In this document: positions 8,854 to 18,102 of the stretch, piece by piece
How the letters are laid out: the number at the start of each line of letters is the position of its first letter
Numbering within the stretch: the stretch's first letter is position 1
Source of the DNA: Mesobacterium_A hydrothermale
Lineage (GTDB): Bacteria > Pseudomonadota > Alphaproteobacteria > Rhodobacterales > Rhodobacteraceae
Length of the DNA stretch: 64,000 bases
Reading direction: 5' to 3'
Assembly: GCF_035818635.1 (NCBI RefSeq)
Contig: NZ_JAYLLH010000001.1
Span: forward strand, 124,001-188,000
The notes under the pieces: model-generated
Told to the model about the DNA's origin: nothing
Seen by the model: only the letters and a program-made list of their open reading frames with translations
Databases searched by the model: none
Translations under genes and position numbers: made by a program

Positions 8854-9591
8854 CTAGCGCGACTGTTTCGGTTCTGGAAGCAATCCGTTCGAGTTGTCGC
8901 GACTGTCCGCCGATCCACGGATCTGTTCCAGAAACGCCCTCAGCATCGGTGCCCTGCGCGGCCGAAAGCTGGTGTCGCTGACGACAAGGTCGCGCATCCG
9001 GTCCAGCCGGAAGGCGCGGTAGTCGCCGCGCAGCAGGCACCAGGTCAGCAGGCAATGGCTGGCTTCGAAATAGACGATGGCCAGCGGGCAGACCGCGCGC
9101 CGCGTGTCCTGCCCTTGCCCGTCGCGATAGGCGAAACTGACTTGAACCTCGTCCCACGCCGCCCGGCGCAACTGGCGCGCGTCGATCCCCGGTGGCGGCG
9201 GAGGGGCAAACCGGTGCGCGGTCAGGACCGCGTGCTGCAATCGCCTGGACTGCGCCTCTGGCACCCGGGCGCGCAGCTTGGCCAGGGCGCTGGTCGCGGC
9301 CTCTTTCAGGGCGGGGTCGCCCACGGCCTGAACCTCGCGCAGGCCCAGCACAAGTGCCTCAAGCTCTTCGTCGTCGAACGCCATGGGGGGCAGGCTGGCG
9401 TCTTCGATCAGGGTGTAGCCATAGCCTGCGGCGCCGTCGATCACCGCGCCCAGCCCCCGCAGCGTGTCGATGTCTCGATACAGGGTGCGATCCGACACAC
9501 CGGTTTCCAGCGCCAGTCGCTGGGCGGTGACGGGGCTGGGCAGGCTGCGCAGGGCTTGCATCAACTGGAATAGACGGGCGGTGCGGGACAT
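8854..9591 (-). CDS. WYL-domain (YafY-type) transcriptional regulator
   Basis: The 245-aa DNA-binding protein has an N-terminal DeoR/HTH_11-like helix-turn-helix (TAQRLALETGVSDRTLYRDI, residues ~20-40) and a C-terminal WYL domain that usually senses a ligand. WYL-type residues appear in FAYRDGQGQDTRRAVCPLAI and LTWCLLRGDYRAFRLDRM. It is divergent from the GST gene starting at 9677, with 85 bp between start codons, so it may regulate that gene; this is inference from arrangement only. Confidence 0.9.
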   Translation of the reverse strand: MSRTARLFQLMQALRSLPSPVTAQRLALETGVSDRTLYRDIDTLRGLGAVIDGAAGYGYTLIEDASLPPMAFDDEELEALVLGLREVQAVGDPALKEAATSALAKLRARVPEAQSRRLQHAVLTAHRFAPPPPPGIDARQLRRAAWDEVQVSFAYRDGQGQDTRRAVCPLAIVYFEASHCLLTWCLLRGDYRAFRLDRMRDLVVSDTSFRPRRAPMLRAFLEQIRGSADSRDNSNGLLPEPKQSR

Positions 9592-9676
9592 GCGATCAGC
9601 ATAGACTGACTTCCTGACAGGAATCGACAGCAGATCCGTGTTATTGCAGGGGCTGTTCACGATCAAAGGATGCCCG

Positions 9677-10390
9677 ATGCTGACCCTTCTGACTTTTGCC
9701 GGTGACAGCCATGACCCGTCTTTCAGCCCGTTCTGCGTCAAGGCGATGTGCCTGTTGCAGATGTCGGGGCTGGACTGGCAGCGCAAGGATGTCGCGATGC
9801 CGCGGAACACCCCGCATGGCCGGTTGCCGGTGCTGCTGGATGGCGACCAGGTGATCGCCGACAGCAGTTTCATCCAGGCGCATCTTGAGGCCAGGGGTGT
9901 CGAATTCAATGCCGGACTGAGTGCCGCGCAAAAGGCCCAGTCCCACGCGCTGATCCGCATGGTCGAGGAAAACCTGCGCTGTGGGCTGGTGACCGACCGT
10001 TGGCTGAACGCGGAAAACTGGCTGTGGGTCAAACAGGCGTTTTTCGGCAAATTGCCGGGGCCGTTGAAGGGAATCGTTCCGAATATCGTGCGCAGGAAGG
10101 TGCGTAGGGCGATGGAGGCGCAGGGGATCGCACAGTTCGATGAGCCCGACCGGCTGGCCCGACTGGGTGCCGATCTGGAGGCGCTGACGGTGGTTCTGGG
10201 GGATCAGCCCTTTCTTTTCGGGGATGCCCCGACGGCGGCGGATGCCGCAATCCTGCCGGTGCTGAGCATGATCGACGGGCTGCCGAATGACACCGGCTTG
10301 CGCCGGTTGATGCGCGCAAACGCGGCGCTGGTGGCCTATGTCGATCGGGCCAGGCCGGTGCTGTATCCCCCGGCAGAGGGTCAGGTGTAG
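9677..10390 (+). CDS. glutathione S-transferase family protein
   Basis: The 237-aa protein has a thioredoxin-like N-terminal domain (SPFCVKAMCLLQMSGLDW, then GRLPVLLDGDQVIADSSFI with the cis-Pro and glutathione-contact Asp-Ser) and an all-helical C-terminal domain (QPFLFGDAPTAADAAILPVL). This pattern resembles the Tom37/metaxin-like GST_N_3 group. The start at 9677 has AAAGGA upstream. The substrate is unknown. Its last codons overlap the end of convergent uppP by 10 nt. Confidence 0.88.
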   Translation: MLTLLTFAGDSHDPSFSPFCVKAMCLLQMSGLDWQRKDVAMPRNTPHGRLPVLLDGDQVIADSSFIQAHLEARGVEFNAGLSAAQKAQSHALIRMVEENLRCGLVTDRWLNAENWLWVKQAFFGKLPGPLKGIVPNIVRRKVRRAMEAQGIAQFDEPDRLARLGADLEALTVVLGDQPFLFGDAPTAADAAILPVLSMIDGLPNDTGLRRLMRANAALVAYVDRARPVLYPPAEGQV

Positions 10391-11184
10391 GCGATGATCA
10401 GCAGCAAGACGCCAAGGAGGACGCGATAGATGACATAGGGTGTGAAGCTGACCGACTTCAGCAGCCGCATCATCAGGCTGAGCGCCAGAAGCGCCGAGAC
10501 AAAGGCAAAAACCGCTGCGATGCCGCCGTCGCGGGCGGCTTGCGCGTCGGCGCTGGCCGCGACCTCGGCCCCAAGAAGGATACCGGATGCGGCGATGGTG
10601 GGGATCGACATCAGCATCGCCAGCTTGGCCCCGCCTTCGCGTTCGTAGCCCAGCTGCCGGGCGGCGGTGATGGTGATGCCGGACCGAGAGGTGCCGGGGA
10701 TCAGCGCCACCGCCTGCCACAGGCCCATGATCACCGCGTCGCGCAAGGACCAGTCCGTATCGGTCTTGGCGGTGCCGCCGGTCTGGTCGGCCCAATAGAG
10801 CACGATCCCGAACAGCAGCATGGTCCAGCCGATAACCTTGATCGAGCGCATCGCATCGCTAAGACCTGTGAGGTTCAGGACAAGTCCGACCACCACCACC
10901 GGGATCGTGGCCACGATCAGCAGGAAGGCCAGTTGTGCGCCGGGAGTGTCGATCCTGCCGCGAAAGACACGGGGCAGCCCGATCAGCCCGTCTTTCACGT
11001 CGCGCCAGAAATACAGGATCACGGCGGCCAGGGTGCCAATGTGAACGGCGACGTCGATCACCTGTCCCTGATCGTCCCAACCGGCCAGATTCGGCAGAAG
11101 AATCAGGTGACCCGAGGACGAAATCGGGAGAAACTCGGTAACGCCCTGCAATACGGCGAGCAGCAGCAGGTGATACAGTGCCAT
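10381..11184 (-). CDS. uppP: undecaprenyl-diphosphatase
   Basis: UppP (BacA) dephosphorylates undecaprenyl pyrophosphate at the membrane to recycle the lipid carrier for peptidoglycan synthesis. It has 267 aa with about eight hydrophobic segments. Both family motifs are present: GVTEFLPISSSGHL (residues ~15-28) and ALIPGTSRSGITITAARQLG (mid-protein). It is encoded opposite the GST gene with stop codons interlocked. Confidence 0.96.
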   Translation of the reverse strand: MALYHLLLLAVLQGVTEFLPISSSGHLILLPNLAGWDDQGQVIDVAVHIGTLAAVILYFWRDVKDGLIGLPRVFRGRIDTPGAQLAFLLIVATIPVVVVGLVLNLTGLSDAMRSIKVIGWTMLLFGIVLYWADQTGGTAKTDTDWSLRDAVIMGLWQAVALIPGTSRSGITITAARQLGYEREGGAKLAMLMSIPTIAASGILLGAEVAASADAQAARDGGIAAVFAFVSALLALSLMMRLLKSVSFTPYVIYRVLLGVLLLIIAYT

Positions 11185-11255
11185 GGCGTGACCTTTTATG
11201 TCGCGGGTGGGGTTTGGGTATCACCTGAACGATTCCAAAGGGAAGCGGTATTTTG

Positions 11256-11270
11256 GGTCCGTATCGGACC
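11256..11270. promoter_or_regulatory. perfect inverted repeat GGTCCG-TAT-CGGACC
   Basis: This is a 6-3-6 perfect dyad in the 224-bp space between the divergent uppP and gltD genes. It could be an operator or a small hairpin. A TATAAG hexamer on the minus strand lies directly beside it, but I see no matching -35 box at proper spacing. Function is unproven. Confidence 0.3.
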
Positions 11271-11408
11271 TTATAGTCACCATGCCGCGCCGGAAATCTG
11301 CAACCTTGCGGCAAATATTCTCAATATAGGACAGCATTGCTGACTTTTCATTCCTGAAACTCTTGCTTAGAAGGGCGGCTCAGACGGAATCCACGGGAGA
11401 CAGTGGCC

Positions 11409-12845
11409 ATGGCCAAGCAGCCTATGCTGAAATTCGTACAGATCGAGCGGGACATGCCGGAAAAGCGTGCGGCGGATCTACGCAAGAAGGATTTCGACGA
11501 GATTTATGCCGAGTTCGCCGCGGCCAAGGCGGAAGAGCAGGCCAGCAGGTGCAGCCAGTGCGGCGTGCCCTATTGCCAGTCGCATTGCCCGCTGCACAAC
11601 AACATTCCCGACTGGCTGCGCCTGACCGCGACCGGCCGTCTGGAAGAAGCCTATGCCACCAGCCAGGCGACGAACACCTTCCCGGAAATCTGTGGCCGCA
11701 TCTGCCCGCAGGACCGCCTGTGCGAAGGCAATTGCGTGATCGAACAGTCGGGCCACGGCACCGTGACCATCGGCTCGGTCGAGAAATACATCACCGACAC
11801 CGCCTGGGACAACGGCTGGGTCAAGCCGATTGCCCCGGTGGCCGAGCGCACCGAAAGCGTGGGCATCATCGGTGCGGGCCCCGGTGGCCTGGCCGCCGCT
11901 GACATGCTGCGCCGCGCCGGTGTGCAGGTTACGGTCTATGACCGCTATGACCGCGCGGGCGGGCTGCTGACCTATGGCATCCCCGGCTTCAAGTTGGAAA
12001 AAGACGTGGTCATGCGCCGGGTCGACCTGCTGAAAGCGGGTGGTGTGACCTTCAAGATGGGCGTGAACGTGGGCGAGGACATCTCGTTCGATGACATCCG
12101 CGCGGCCCATGACGCGGTGATCATCGCCACCGGCGTCTACAAGAGCCGCGATCTGGGCGGGCCGGGCAGCGGGGCTGCCGGCATCGTCAAGGCGATCGAC
12201 TATCTGACCGCGTCGAACAAGGCGTCGAACTTTGGCGACACGGTGGCAGAGTTCGAAAGCGGTGTGCTGAACGCCAAGGGCAAGAAGGTTGTGGTGATCG
12301 GCGGCGGCGATACCGCGATGGACTGCGTCCGCACCGCGATCCGCCAGGGCGCGGAAAGCGTGAAGTGCCTGTATCGCCGCGACCGCGCCAACATGCCGGG
12401 CTCGCAGCGCGAAACCCAGAACGCCGAGGAAGAAGGCGTTGTGTTCGAATGGCTGACCGCGCCGGTGGGCTTTACCGGCGATGCGGTCAATGGCGTGATC
12501 GTGCAGCGGATGCGCCTTGGCGCGCCGGATGCGTCGGGCCGGCAAAGCCCCGAGGTCATCGACGGTTCGGACTATACCGAGGATGCCGACCTGGTGATCA
12601 AGGCGCTGGGTTTCGAGCCCGAGGACCTGCCCCAGCTGTGGAAAACCCCCGGCCTAGAGGTGACCCGCTGGGGCACGGTGAAGGCAGAATTCACCAGCGG
12701 CCGCACCTCGATCGACGGGGTCTATGCGATCGGCGACATCGTGCGCGGCGCGTCCCTGGTGGTCTGGGCGATCCGCGATGGCCGCGACTGTGCCGAAGCG
12801 CTGCTGAGCGACCTGAACGCCAAGGCCGCGGTGGCCGCGGAATAA
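11409..12845 (+). CDS. gltD: glutamate synthase (NADPH) small subunit
   Basis: GltD passes electrons from NADPH through FAD and 4Fe-4S clusters to GltB for glutamate synthesis from 2-oxoglutarate and glutamine. It has 478 aa. The N-terminal cluster-binding cysteines are in CSQCGVPYCQSHCPL and CGRICPQDRLCEGNC, the FAD-binding motif is IIGAGPGGLAAADML, and the NADPH site is VVIGGGDTAMDCVRTAI. ATG 11409 is favoured over the in-frame GTG at 11403 because a GGGAG Shine-Dalgarno is correctly spaced only for the ATG. gltB follows ~700 bp downstream with one gene between. Confidence 0.97.
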   Translation: MAKQPMLKFVQIERDMPEKRAADLRKKDFDEIYAEFAAAKAEEQASRCSQCGVPYCQSHCPLHNNIPDWLRLTATGRLEEAYATSQATNTFPEICGRICPQDRLCEGNCVIEQSGHGTVTIGSVEKYITDTAWDNGWVKPIAPVAERTESVGIIGAGPGGLAAADMLRRAGVQVTVYDRYDRAGGLLTYGIPGFKLEKDVVMRRVDLLKAGGVTFKMGVNVGEDISFDDIRAAHDAVIIATGVYKSRDLGGPGSGAAGIVKAIDYLTASNKASNFGDTVAEFESGVLNAKGKKVVVIGGGDTAMDCVRTAIRQGAESVKCLYRRDRANMPGSQRETQNAEEEGVVFEWLTAPVGFTGDAVNGVIVQRMRLGAPDASGRQSPEVIDGSDYTEDADLVIKALGFEPEDLPQLWKTPGLEVTRWGTVKAEFTSGRTSIDGVYAIGDIVRGASLVVWAIRDGRDCAEALLSDLNAKAAVAAE

Positions 12846-12857
12846 GCCGAAAGGCGG

Positions 12858-12901
12858 ATGCACACGGCATGCACATTCCATGCACAAACCATGCGCATGG
12901 G
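12858..12901. repeat. four-copy 11-bp tandem array of an ATGCACA motif
   Basis: Four consecutive 11-bp units begin at 12858, 12869, 12880 and 12891: ATGCACACGGC, ATGCACATTCC, ATGCACAAACC, ATGCGCATGGG. The array lies between gltD and the GFA gene. A closely similar array is at 57134-57177 and a two-unit version at 38398-38419. A spacing of one helical turn suggests protein binding on one DNA face, but no binding factor can be named from sequence. Confidence 0.75.
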
Positions 12902-12979
12902 GTGTGACCCAGAAAAGCGCGACAGGACAGAAGAGCTGACCTGTCGGATCAGGAAACCGGAAACCAAGGTGAACGGCGC

Positions 12980-13435
12980 ATGAGCGAGCAGCGGACGGGA
13001 CGATGCATGTGTGGCGCGGTGCGCTTTACCGCGACCGACGTGCCCTCCAAGGGCGGGATCTGCCATTGCGAGATGTGCCGCCGCTGGACCGGGTCGGCGC
13101 TGATCGGGATCACGGTGCCGACGGGCAGCATCACCTGGCAGGGCGAGGCGCCGTCGGTGATCCAGTCGTCGGACTGGGCCGAGCGGGGGTTCTGCGGCAA
13201 GTGCGGTTCTGGCCTGTTTTTCCGGGTGACGCTGCAAGGCGACTGGTTCGGGAACACCGAACTGCCGGTGGGGGTGTTCGACGACCCGAACGGGTTCGAG
13301 ATCACCAACGAGATATACATCGACCACAAGCCCGACAGCTATGCCTATGCCGGCATGGACGGGCGGAGGTTGCTGACGCGCCAGGAGTGCGTCGAGAAGT
13401 TTGGCGTGCTGGACGGCGGCGGTCCCGAGGACTGA
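12980..13435 (+). CDS. GFA / CENP-V family zinc-binding protein
   Basis: The 151-aa protein has the cysteine pattern of the glutathione-dependent formaldehyde-activating (Gfa) fold: GRCMCGAVRF, CHCEMCRRWTGSA and GFCGKCGSGLFFR, which would bind two zinc ions. Family members are often annotated as aldehyde-activating, but most have no tested activity. It lies between gltD and gltB, flanked upstream by the 11-bp repeat array and downstream by a hairpin-core element, which suggests it is an insertion into the glt locus. Confidence 0.9.
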   Translation: MSEQRTGRCMCGAVRFTATDVPSKGGICHCEMCRRWTGSALIGITVPTGSITWQGEAPSVIQSSDWAERGFCGKCGSGLFFRVTLQGDWFGNTELPVGVFDDPNGFEITNEIYIDHKPDSYAYAGMDGRRLLTRQECVEKFGVLDGGGPED

Positions 13436-13460
13436 GCGCGGCGCGCGTGACGATGACGGG

Positions 13461-13510
13461 ACGCGGGGGCCAGCCCCCGCGACCCCCGGGATATTTGGGG
13501 CCAGAAGAAG
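13461..13510 (+). repeat. 3'-end hairpin-core element, copy 1
   Basis: A perfect 8-bp hairpin, GCGGGGGC-CA-GCCCCCGC (13463-13480), is followed by a core reading CCCGGGATATTTGGGG then CCAGAAGAAGG. It starts 27 bp after the GFA stop, in the same direction. The core matches copies at 19206-19258 and 30111-30162, while the stems differ in sequence. Confidence 0.75.
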
Positions 13511-13563
13511 GACCCCGGGTTTACTGAGTGCCGCCATTGCGCGGCCGGACAAGGAGAAGTGCC

Positions 13564-16500
13564 ATGACCGAATTCGACGCGAACTGGGCCGCCGAGATGG
13601 CGGCCAAGCGCAAGTGGATGGCCGAGAACGGTCTGTATTCCGAAGAGGAAGAGCATTCCTCTTGCGGGGTCGGGCTGGTCGTTTCGCTGGATGGCAAGCC
13701 AAGCCGCAAGGTTGTCGAGGCCGGGATCACCGCGCTGAAGGCGATCTGGCACCGGGGCGCTGTCGATGCCGATGGCAAGACCGGCGACGGGGCGGGCATC
13801 CACGTGCAGATCCCGGTGGCCTTCTTCTATGACCAGATCGACCGCACCGGCCACACGCCGCGCAAGGACGAACTGATGGCCGTGGGCCAGGTGTTTCTGC
13901 CGCGCACCAACTTTGGGGCGCAGGAAACCTGCCGGACCATCGTGGAATCCGAAGTCTTGCGGATGGGGCATTACATCTATGGCTGGCGCCACGTGCCGGT
14001 GACGGTGGACTGCCTGGGTGAAAAGGCCAATTCGACGCGGCCCGAGATCGAACAGATCCTGATTTCCAATGCCAAGGGCATTGGCGAGGAAGAGTTCGAG
14101 CGGGAGCTGTATGTCATCCGCCGCCGGATCGAGAAGGCCGCCGCTGCCGCGGGCATCAACGAACTGTACATCGCGTCGCTGTCGTGCCGGTCGATCATCT
14201 ACAAGGGCATGATGCTGGCCGAGCAGGTCGCGGAATTCTATCCCGACCTGAAGGACGCGCGGTTTGAATCGGCCTTCGCGATCTATCACCAGCGCTATTC
14301 GACCAACACTTTCCCGCAGTGGTGGCTGGCGCAGCCGTTCCGCATGCTGGCCCACAACGGCGAGATCAACACGCTGAAGGGCAACCTGAACTGGATGAAG
14401 AGCCACGAGATCCGCATGGCGTCGTCCACCTTCGGAGAGCTGGCGGAAGACATCAAGCCGATCGTGGCCAGCGGGTCGTCGGATTCGGCGGCGCTGGACG
14501 CGGTGTTCGAGGTGCTGGTTCGCGCCGGCCGGTCGGCGCCGATGGCCAAGACCATGCTGGTGCCGGAATCGTGGTCCAAGCAGGCGGTGGAACTGCCGCA
14601 GTCCTGGCGTGACATGTATTCCTACTGCAACTCTGTCATGGAGCCGTGGGACGGCCCGGCCGCGCTGGCGATGACCGATGGCCGCTGGGTCTGTGGCGGT
14701 CTGGACCGCAACGGCCTGCGCCCGATGCGCTATGTCGTGACCGGGGACAACCTGCTGATCGCGGGATCCGAGGCGGGCATGGTGCCGGTGTCGGAAACCA
14801 ACGTGCGCGAAAAGGGCGCGCTGGGCCCGGGCCAGATGATCGCGGTCGATATGGCCGAGGGCAAGCTGTACCACGACACCGAGATCAAGGACCGTCTGGC
14901 CAACAGCCAGCCGTTCGGGGAATGGGTCGGCAAGATCAACGAACTGGACGAAGAACTGGCCAAGGTGACCGAAGTCCCGCTGTTCGAAGGCGCGGAATTG
15001 CGTCGTCGCCAGATCGCCGCGGGCTATAGCACCGAAGAACTGGAACAGATCCTGGCACCCATGGCCGAGGATGGCAAAGAGGCGATTGCTTCGATGGGGG
15101 ACGACACGCCGCCCGCCGTCCTGTCCAAGAAGTACCGGCCGCTGAGCCATTACTTCCGCCAGAACTTCAGCCAGGTGACCAACCCGCCGATCGACTCGCT
15201 TCGGGAATACCGGGTGATGAGCCTGAAAACGCGGTTCGGCAACCTGAAGAACGTGCTGGATGAATCCAGCGCGCAGACCGAAATTCTTGTCGTGGACAGC
15301 CCGTTCGTGGGCAATGCGCAATTCACCGAACTGCTGAAGCAGTTCAATGCCGAATGCGTCGAGATCGACTGTACCTTCCCGGTGGGATCGGGCGACGGCG
15401 CGCTGCGGGATGGTCTGGCCCGGATCCGGGCAGAGGCCGAGGATGCGGTACGGTCCGGTGCCGGGCATCTTGTGTTGACCGATCAGCACCAGGACGAAGG
15501 CAAGATCGCCATGCCGATGATCCTGGCCACCAGCGCGGTGCATTCGCACCTGACGCGCAAGGGGCTGCGGACTTTCTGTTCGCTGAACGTGCGGTCGGCA
15601 GAATGCGTGGATCCGCATTACTTTGCCGTGCTGATCGGTGCGGGGGCGACCGTTGTGAACGCCTATCTGGCCGAAGATTCGCTGGCCGACCGGATCAAGC
15701 GCGGGTTGCTGGACATCCAGCTGACCGAGGCGGTGGCGCGGTATCGCGAAGCCATCGACCAGGGCTTGCTGAAGATCATGTCGAAGATGGGGATCTCGGT
15801 GATTTCGTCCTATCGCGGCGGTCTGAATTTCGAAGCGGTGGGCCTGAGCCGTGCCATGGTGGCGGAGTATTTCCCCGGCATGGTGTCGCGGATTTCCGGC
15901 ATCGGGGTCAGCGGCATTCAGAAGAAGGCCGAGGACGTGCACGCGCTGGGCTTTGGCGGCGGTCAGGACGTGCTGCCGGTGGGCGGCTTCTACAAGGCGC
16001 GCAAGTCGGGCGAGACCCATGCCTGGGGCGCACAGACGATGCACCTGCTGCAGATGGCCTGCAACAAGGCGTCCTTCGAGCTGTGGAAGCAGTATTCCAA
16101 GGCGCTGCAAGCCAACCCGCCGATCCACCTGCGCGACCTGCTGGCGATCAAGCCGCTGGGTGAACCGATCCCGCTGGAGGAGGTGGAGTCGATCACCTCG
16201 ATCCGCAAGCGGTTCGTGACCCCGGGCATGTCGCTGGGCGCGCTGTCGCCCGAGGCGCACAAGACGCTGAACGTGGCGATGAACCGGATCGGGGCGAAAT
16301 CCGACAGCGGTGAGGGTGGCGAGGATCCGGCGCATTTCGTGCCTGAACCGAATGGCGACAACCCGTCGGCCAAGATCAAGCAGGTGGCGTCGGGCCGGTT
16401 CGGCGTCACCGCCGAATACCTGAACCATTGTGAAGAGCTTGAGATCAAGGTGGCGCAGGGTGCCAAGCCCGGCGAGGGTGGCCAGTTGCCCGGCATGAAG

Positions 16501-18102
16501 GTCACCGACCTGATTGCCCGTCTGCGCCATTCGACCAAGGGCGTGACGCTGATTTCGCCGCCGCCGCACCACGATATCTATTCGATCGAGGACCTGGCGC
16601 AGCTGATCTATGACCTGAAGCAGATCAACCCGCGCGCCAAGGTGACGGTCAAGCTGGTGGCTGCGTCGGGTGTCGGCACGATCGCGGCCGGTGTGGCCAA
16701 GGCCAAGGCCGACGTGATCCTGATTTCGGGTCACAACGGGGGCACCGGTGCGTCGCCCGCAACGTCGATCAAATATGCCGGCCTGCCCTGGGAAATGGGT
16801 CTGACCGAAGCGCATCAGGTGCTGTCGATGAACAACCTGCGTGGCCGCGTGACCCTGCGGACCGATGGCGGGTTGCGGACCGGTCGGGACATCGTCATGG
16901 CGGCGATGCTGGGGGCCGAGGAATACGGCATCGGTACCGCGGCGCTGATCGCGATGGGCTGTATCATGGTGCGCCAGTGCCAGTCGAACACCTGCCCGGT
17001 GGGCGTCTGTACCCAGGACCCGGCGCTGCGTGAGAAGTTCACCGGCAATGCCGACAAGGTGGTGAACCTGATCACCTTCTACGCGCAGGAAGTGCGCGAA
17101 ATCCTGGCAAGCATCGGGGCCCGTTCGATGGACGAGGTGGTCGGCCGGGCCGACCTGCTGCGACAGGTCAGCCGCGGGGCAGAGCATCTGGACGATCTGG
17201 ACCTGAACCCGCTGCTGATTCGCGTCGATGGGTCCGACGACATCGTCTATGACCGGGCCAAGCCGCGCAACGCCGTGCCCGACACGCTGGACGCCGAGAT
17301 CGTGCGCGATGCCCATCGCTTCCTTGAGGATGGCGAGAAGATGCAACTGTCCTATGCGGTGCAGAACACGCACCGGACCGTGGGTACGCGCACGTCGAGC
17401 CACATCGTCAAGAACTTCGGGATGAAGAACGCGCTTCAGCCCGATCACCTGACGGTGAAGCTGACCGGTTCTGCCGGGCAGTCGCTGGGGGCGTTCGCGG
17501 CGCCGGGGCTGAAGCTGGAAGTGTCGGGCGATGCCAACGACTATGTCGGCAAGGGCCTGTCGGGGGGCATCATCGTGGTACGTCCGCCGCAGGTCAGCCC
17601 GCTGACCGCGTCGGAAAACACGATCATCGGCAATACCGTGCTTTATGGCGCGACCGATGGCTATCTGTTCGCAGCAGGCCGCGCCGGCGAACGCTTTGCC
17701 GTCCGCAACTCGGGCGCGAAAGTGGTGGTCGAGGGCTGCGGCTCGAACGGGTGCGAATACATGACCGGCGGCGTCGCGGTGATCCTGGGCAGCATCGGTG
17801 CCAACTTTGGTGCCGGGATGACCGGGGGCATGGCCTATCTGTACGATCCGGCAGGCCAGGTGCGTGACATGATGAACATGGAAACGCTGGTTACCTGCCC
17901 GGTGGGCGAGGGCCACTGGCATGACGAGCTGAAGGGCCTGATCGAACGCCACCTGGCGGAAACCAACAGCCGCAAGGCGCAGGATATCCTGCAGCATTGG
18001 GACATGGAAAAGGACAACTTCGTGCAGGTCTGCCCGAAGGAAATGCTGAACAAGCTGGCACACCCGCTGGCCGAGCTGGACGCGGCCATTCCGGCCGAAT
18101 AA
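13564..18102 (+). CDS. gltB: glutamate synthase (NADPH) large subunit
   Basis: GltB hydrolyses glutamine, channels ammonia and reductively aminates 2-oxoglutarate using electrons from GltD. It has 1512 aa, the normal size. Cys34 (HSSCGVGLV) should become the N-terminal nucleophile after removal of a 33-residue propeptide. The class II amidotransferase domain is followed by the central domain, an FMN synthase domain (SGHNGGTGASPATSIKYAG), the 3Fe-4S cysteines in MVRQCQSNTCPVGVC (around residue 1140) and the GXGXG beta-helix end. ATG 13564 has an AAGGAG site. A clear terminator follows the gene. Confidence 0.98.
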   Translation: MTEFDANWAAEMAAKRKWMAENGLYSEEEEHSSCGVGLVVSLDGKPSRKVVEAGITALKAIWHRGAVDADGKTGDGAGIHVQIPVAFFYDQIDRTGHTPRKDELMAVGQVFLPRTNFGAQETCRTIVESEVLRMGHYIYGWRHVPVTVDCLGEKANSTRPEIEQILISNAKGIGEEEFERELYVIRRRIEKAAAAAGINELYIASLSCRSIIYKGMMLAEQVAEFYPDLKDARFESAFAIYHQRYSTNTFPQWWLAQPFRMLAHNGEINTLKGNLNWMKSHEIRMASSTFGELAEDIKPIVASGSSDSAALDAVFEVLVRAGRSAPMAKTMLVPESWSKQAVELPQSWRDMYSYCNSVMEPWDGPAALAMTDGRWVCGGLDRNGLRPMRYVVTGDNLLIAGSEAGMVPVSETNVREKGALGPGQMIAVDMAEGKLYHDTEIKDRLANSQPFGEWVGKINELDEELAKVTEVPLFEGAELRRRQIAAGYSTEELEQILAPMAEDGKEAIASMGDDTPPAVLSKKYRPLSHYFRQNFSQVTNPPIDSLREYRVMSLKTRFGNLKNVLDESSAQTEILVVDSPFVGNAQFTELLKQFNAECVEIDCTFPVGSGDGALRDGLARIRAEAEDAVRSGAGHLVLTDQHQDEGKIAMPMILATSAVHSHLTRKGLRTFCSLNVRSAECVDPHYFAVLIGAGATVVNAYLAEDSLADRIKRGLLDIQLTEAVARYREAIDQGLLKIMSKMGISVISSYRGGLNFEAVGLSRAMVAEYFPGMVSRISGIGVSGIQKKAEDVHALGFGGGQDVLPVGGFYKARKSGETHAWGAQTMHLLQMACNKASFELWKQYSKALQANPPIHLRDLLAIKPLGEPIPLEEVESITSIRKRFVTPGMSLGALSPEAHKTLNVAMNRIGAKSDSGEGGEDPAHFVPEPNGDNPSAKIKQVASGRFGVTAEYLNHCEELEIKVAQGAKPGEGGQLPGMKVTDLIARLRHSTKGVTLISPPPHHDIYSIEDLAQLIYDLKQINPRAKVTVKLVAASGVGTIAAGVAKAKADVILISGHNGGTGASPATSIKYAGLPWEMGLTEAHQVLSMNNLRGRVTLRTDGGLRTGRDIVMAAMLGAEEYGIGTAALIAMGCIMVRQCQSNTCPVGVCTQDPALREKFTGNADKVVNLITFYAQEVREILASIGARSMDEVVGRADLLRQVSRGAEHLDDLDLNPLLIRVDGSDDIVYDRAKPRNAVPDTLDAEIVRDAHRFLEDGEKMQLSYAVQNTHRTVGTRTSSHIVKNFGMKNALQPDHLTVKLTGSAGQSLGAFAAPGLKLEVSGDANDYVGKGLSGGIIVVRPPQVSPLTASENTIIGNTVLYGATDGYLFAAGRAGERFAVRNSGAKVVVEGCGSNGCEYMTGGVAVILGSIGANFGAGMTGGMAYLYDPAGQVRDMMNMETLVTCPVGEGHWHDELKGLIERHLAETNSRKAQDILQHWDMEKDNFVQVCPKEMLNKLAHPLAELDAAIPAE

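Noticed and set aside
11221..11408. Promoter of gltD
   Set aside because: Several TATA-like hexamers exist, but none has a -35 box at 16-18 bp.
12858..12901. A short CRISPR array
   Set aside because: The period is 11 bp, repeats are under 10 bp, there are no spacers of 30 bp or more and no cas genes.
13345..18063. A 1572-codon open frame antisense to gltB
   Set aside because: It mirrors the gltB reading frame in GC-rich DNA, is His/Arg/Gln-rich with no domain-like sequence, and gltB on the other strand is certain. Similar long antisense frames (for example opposite rnr, pbp and the OmpA-like gene) were rejected for the same reason.
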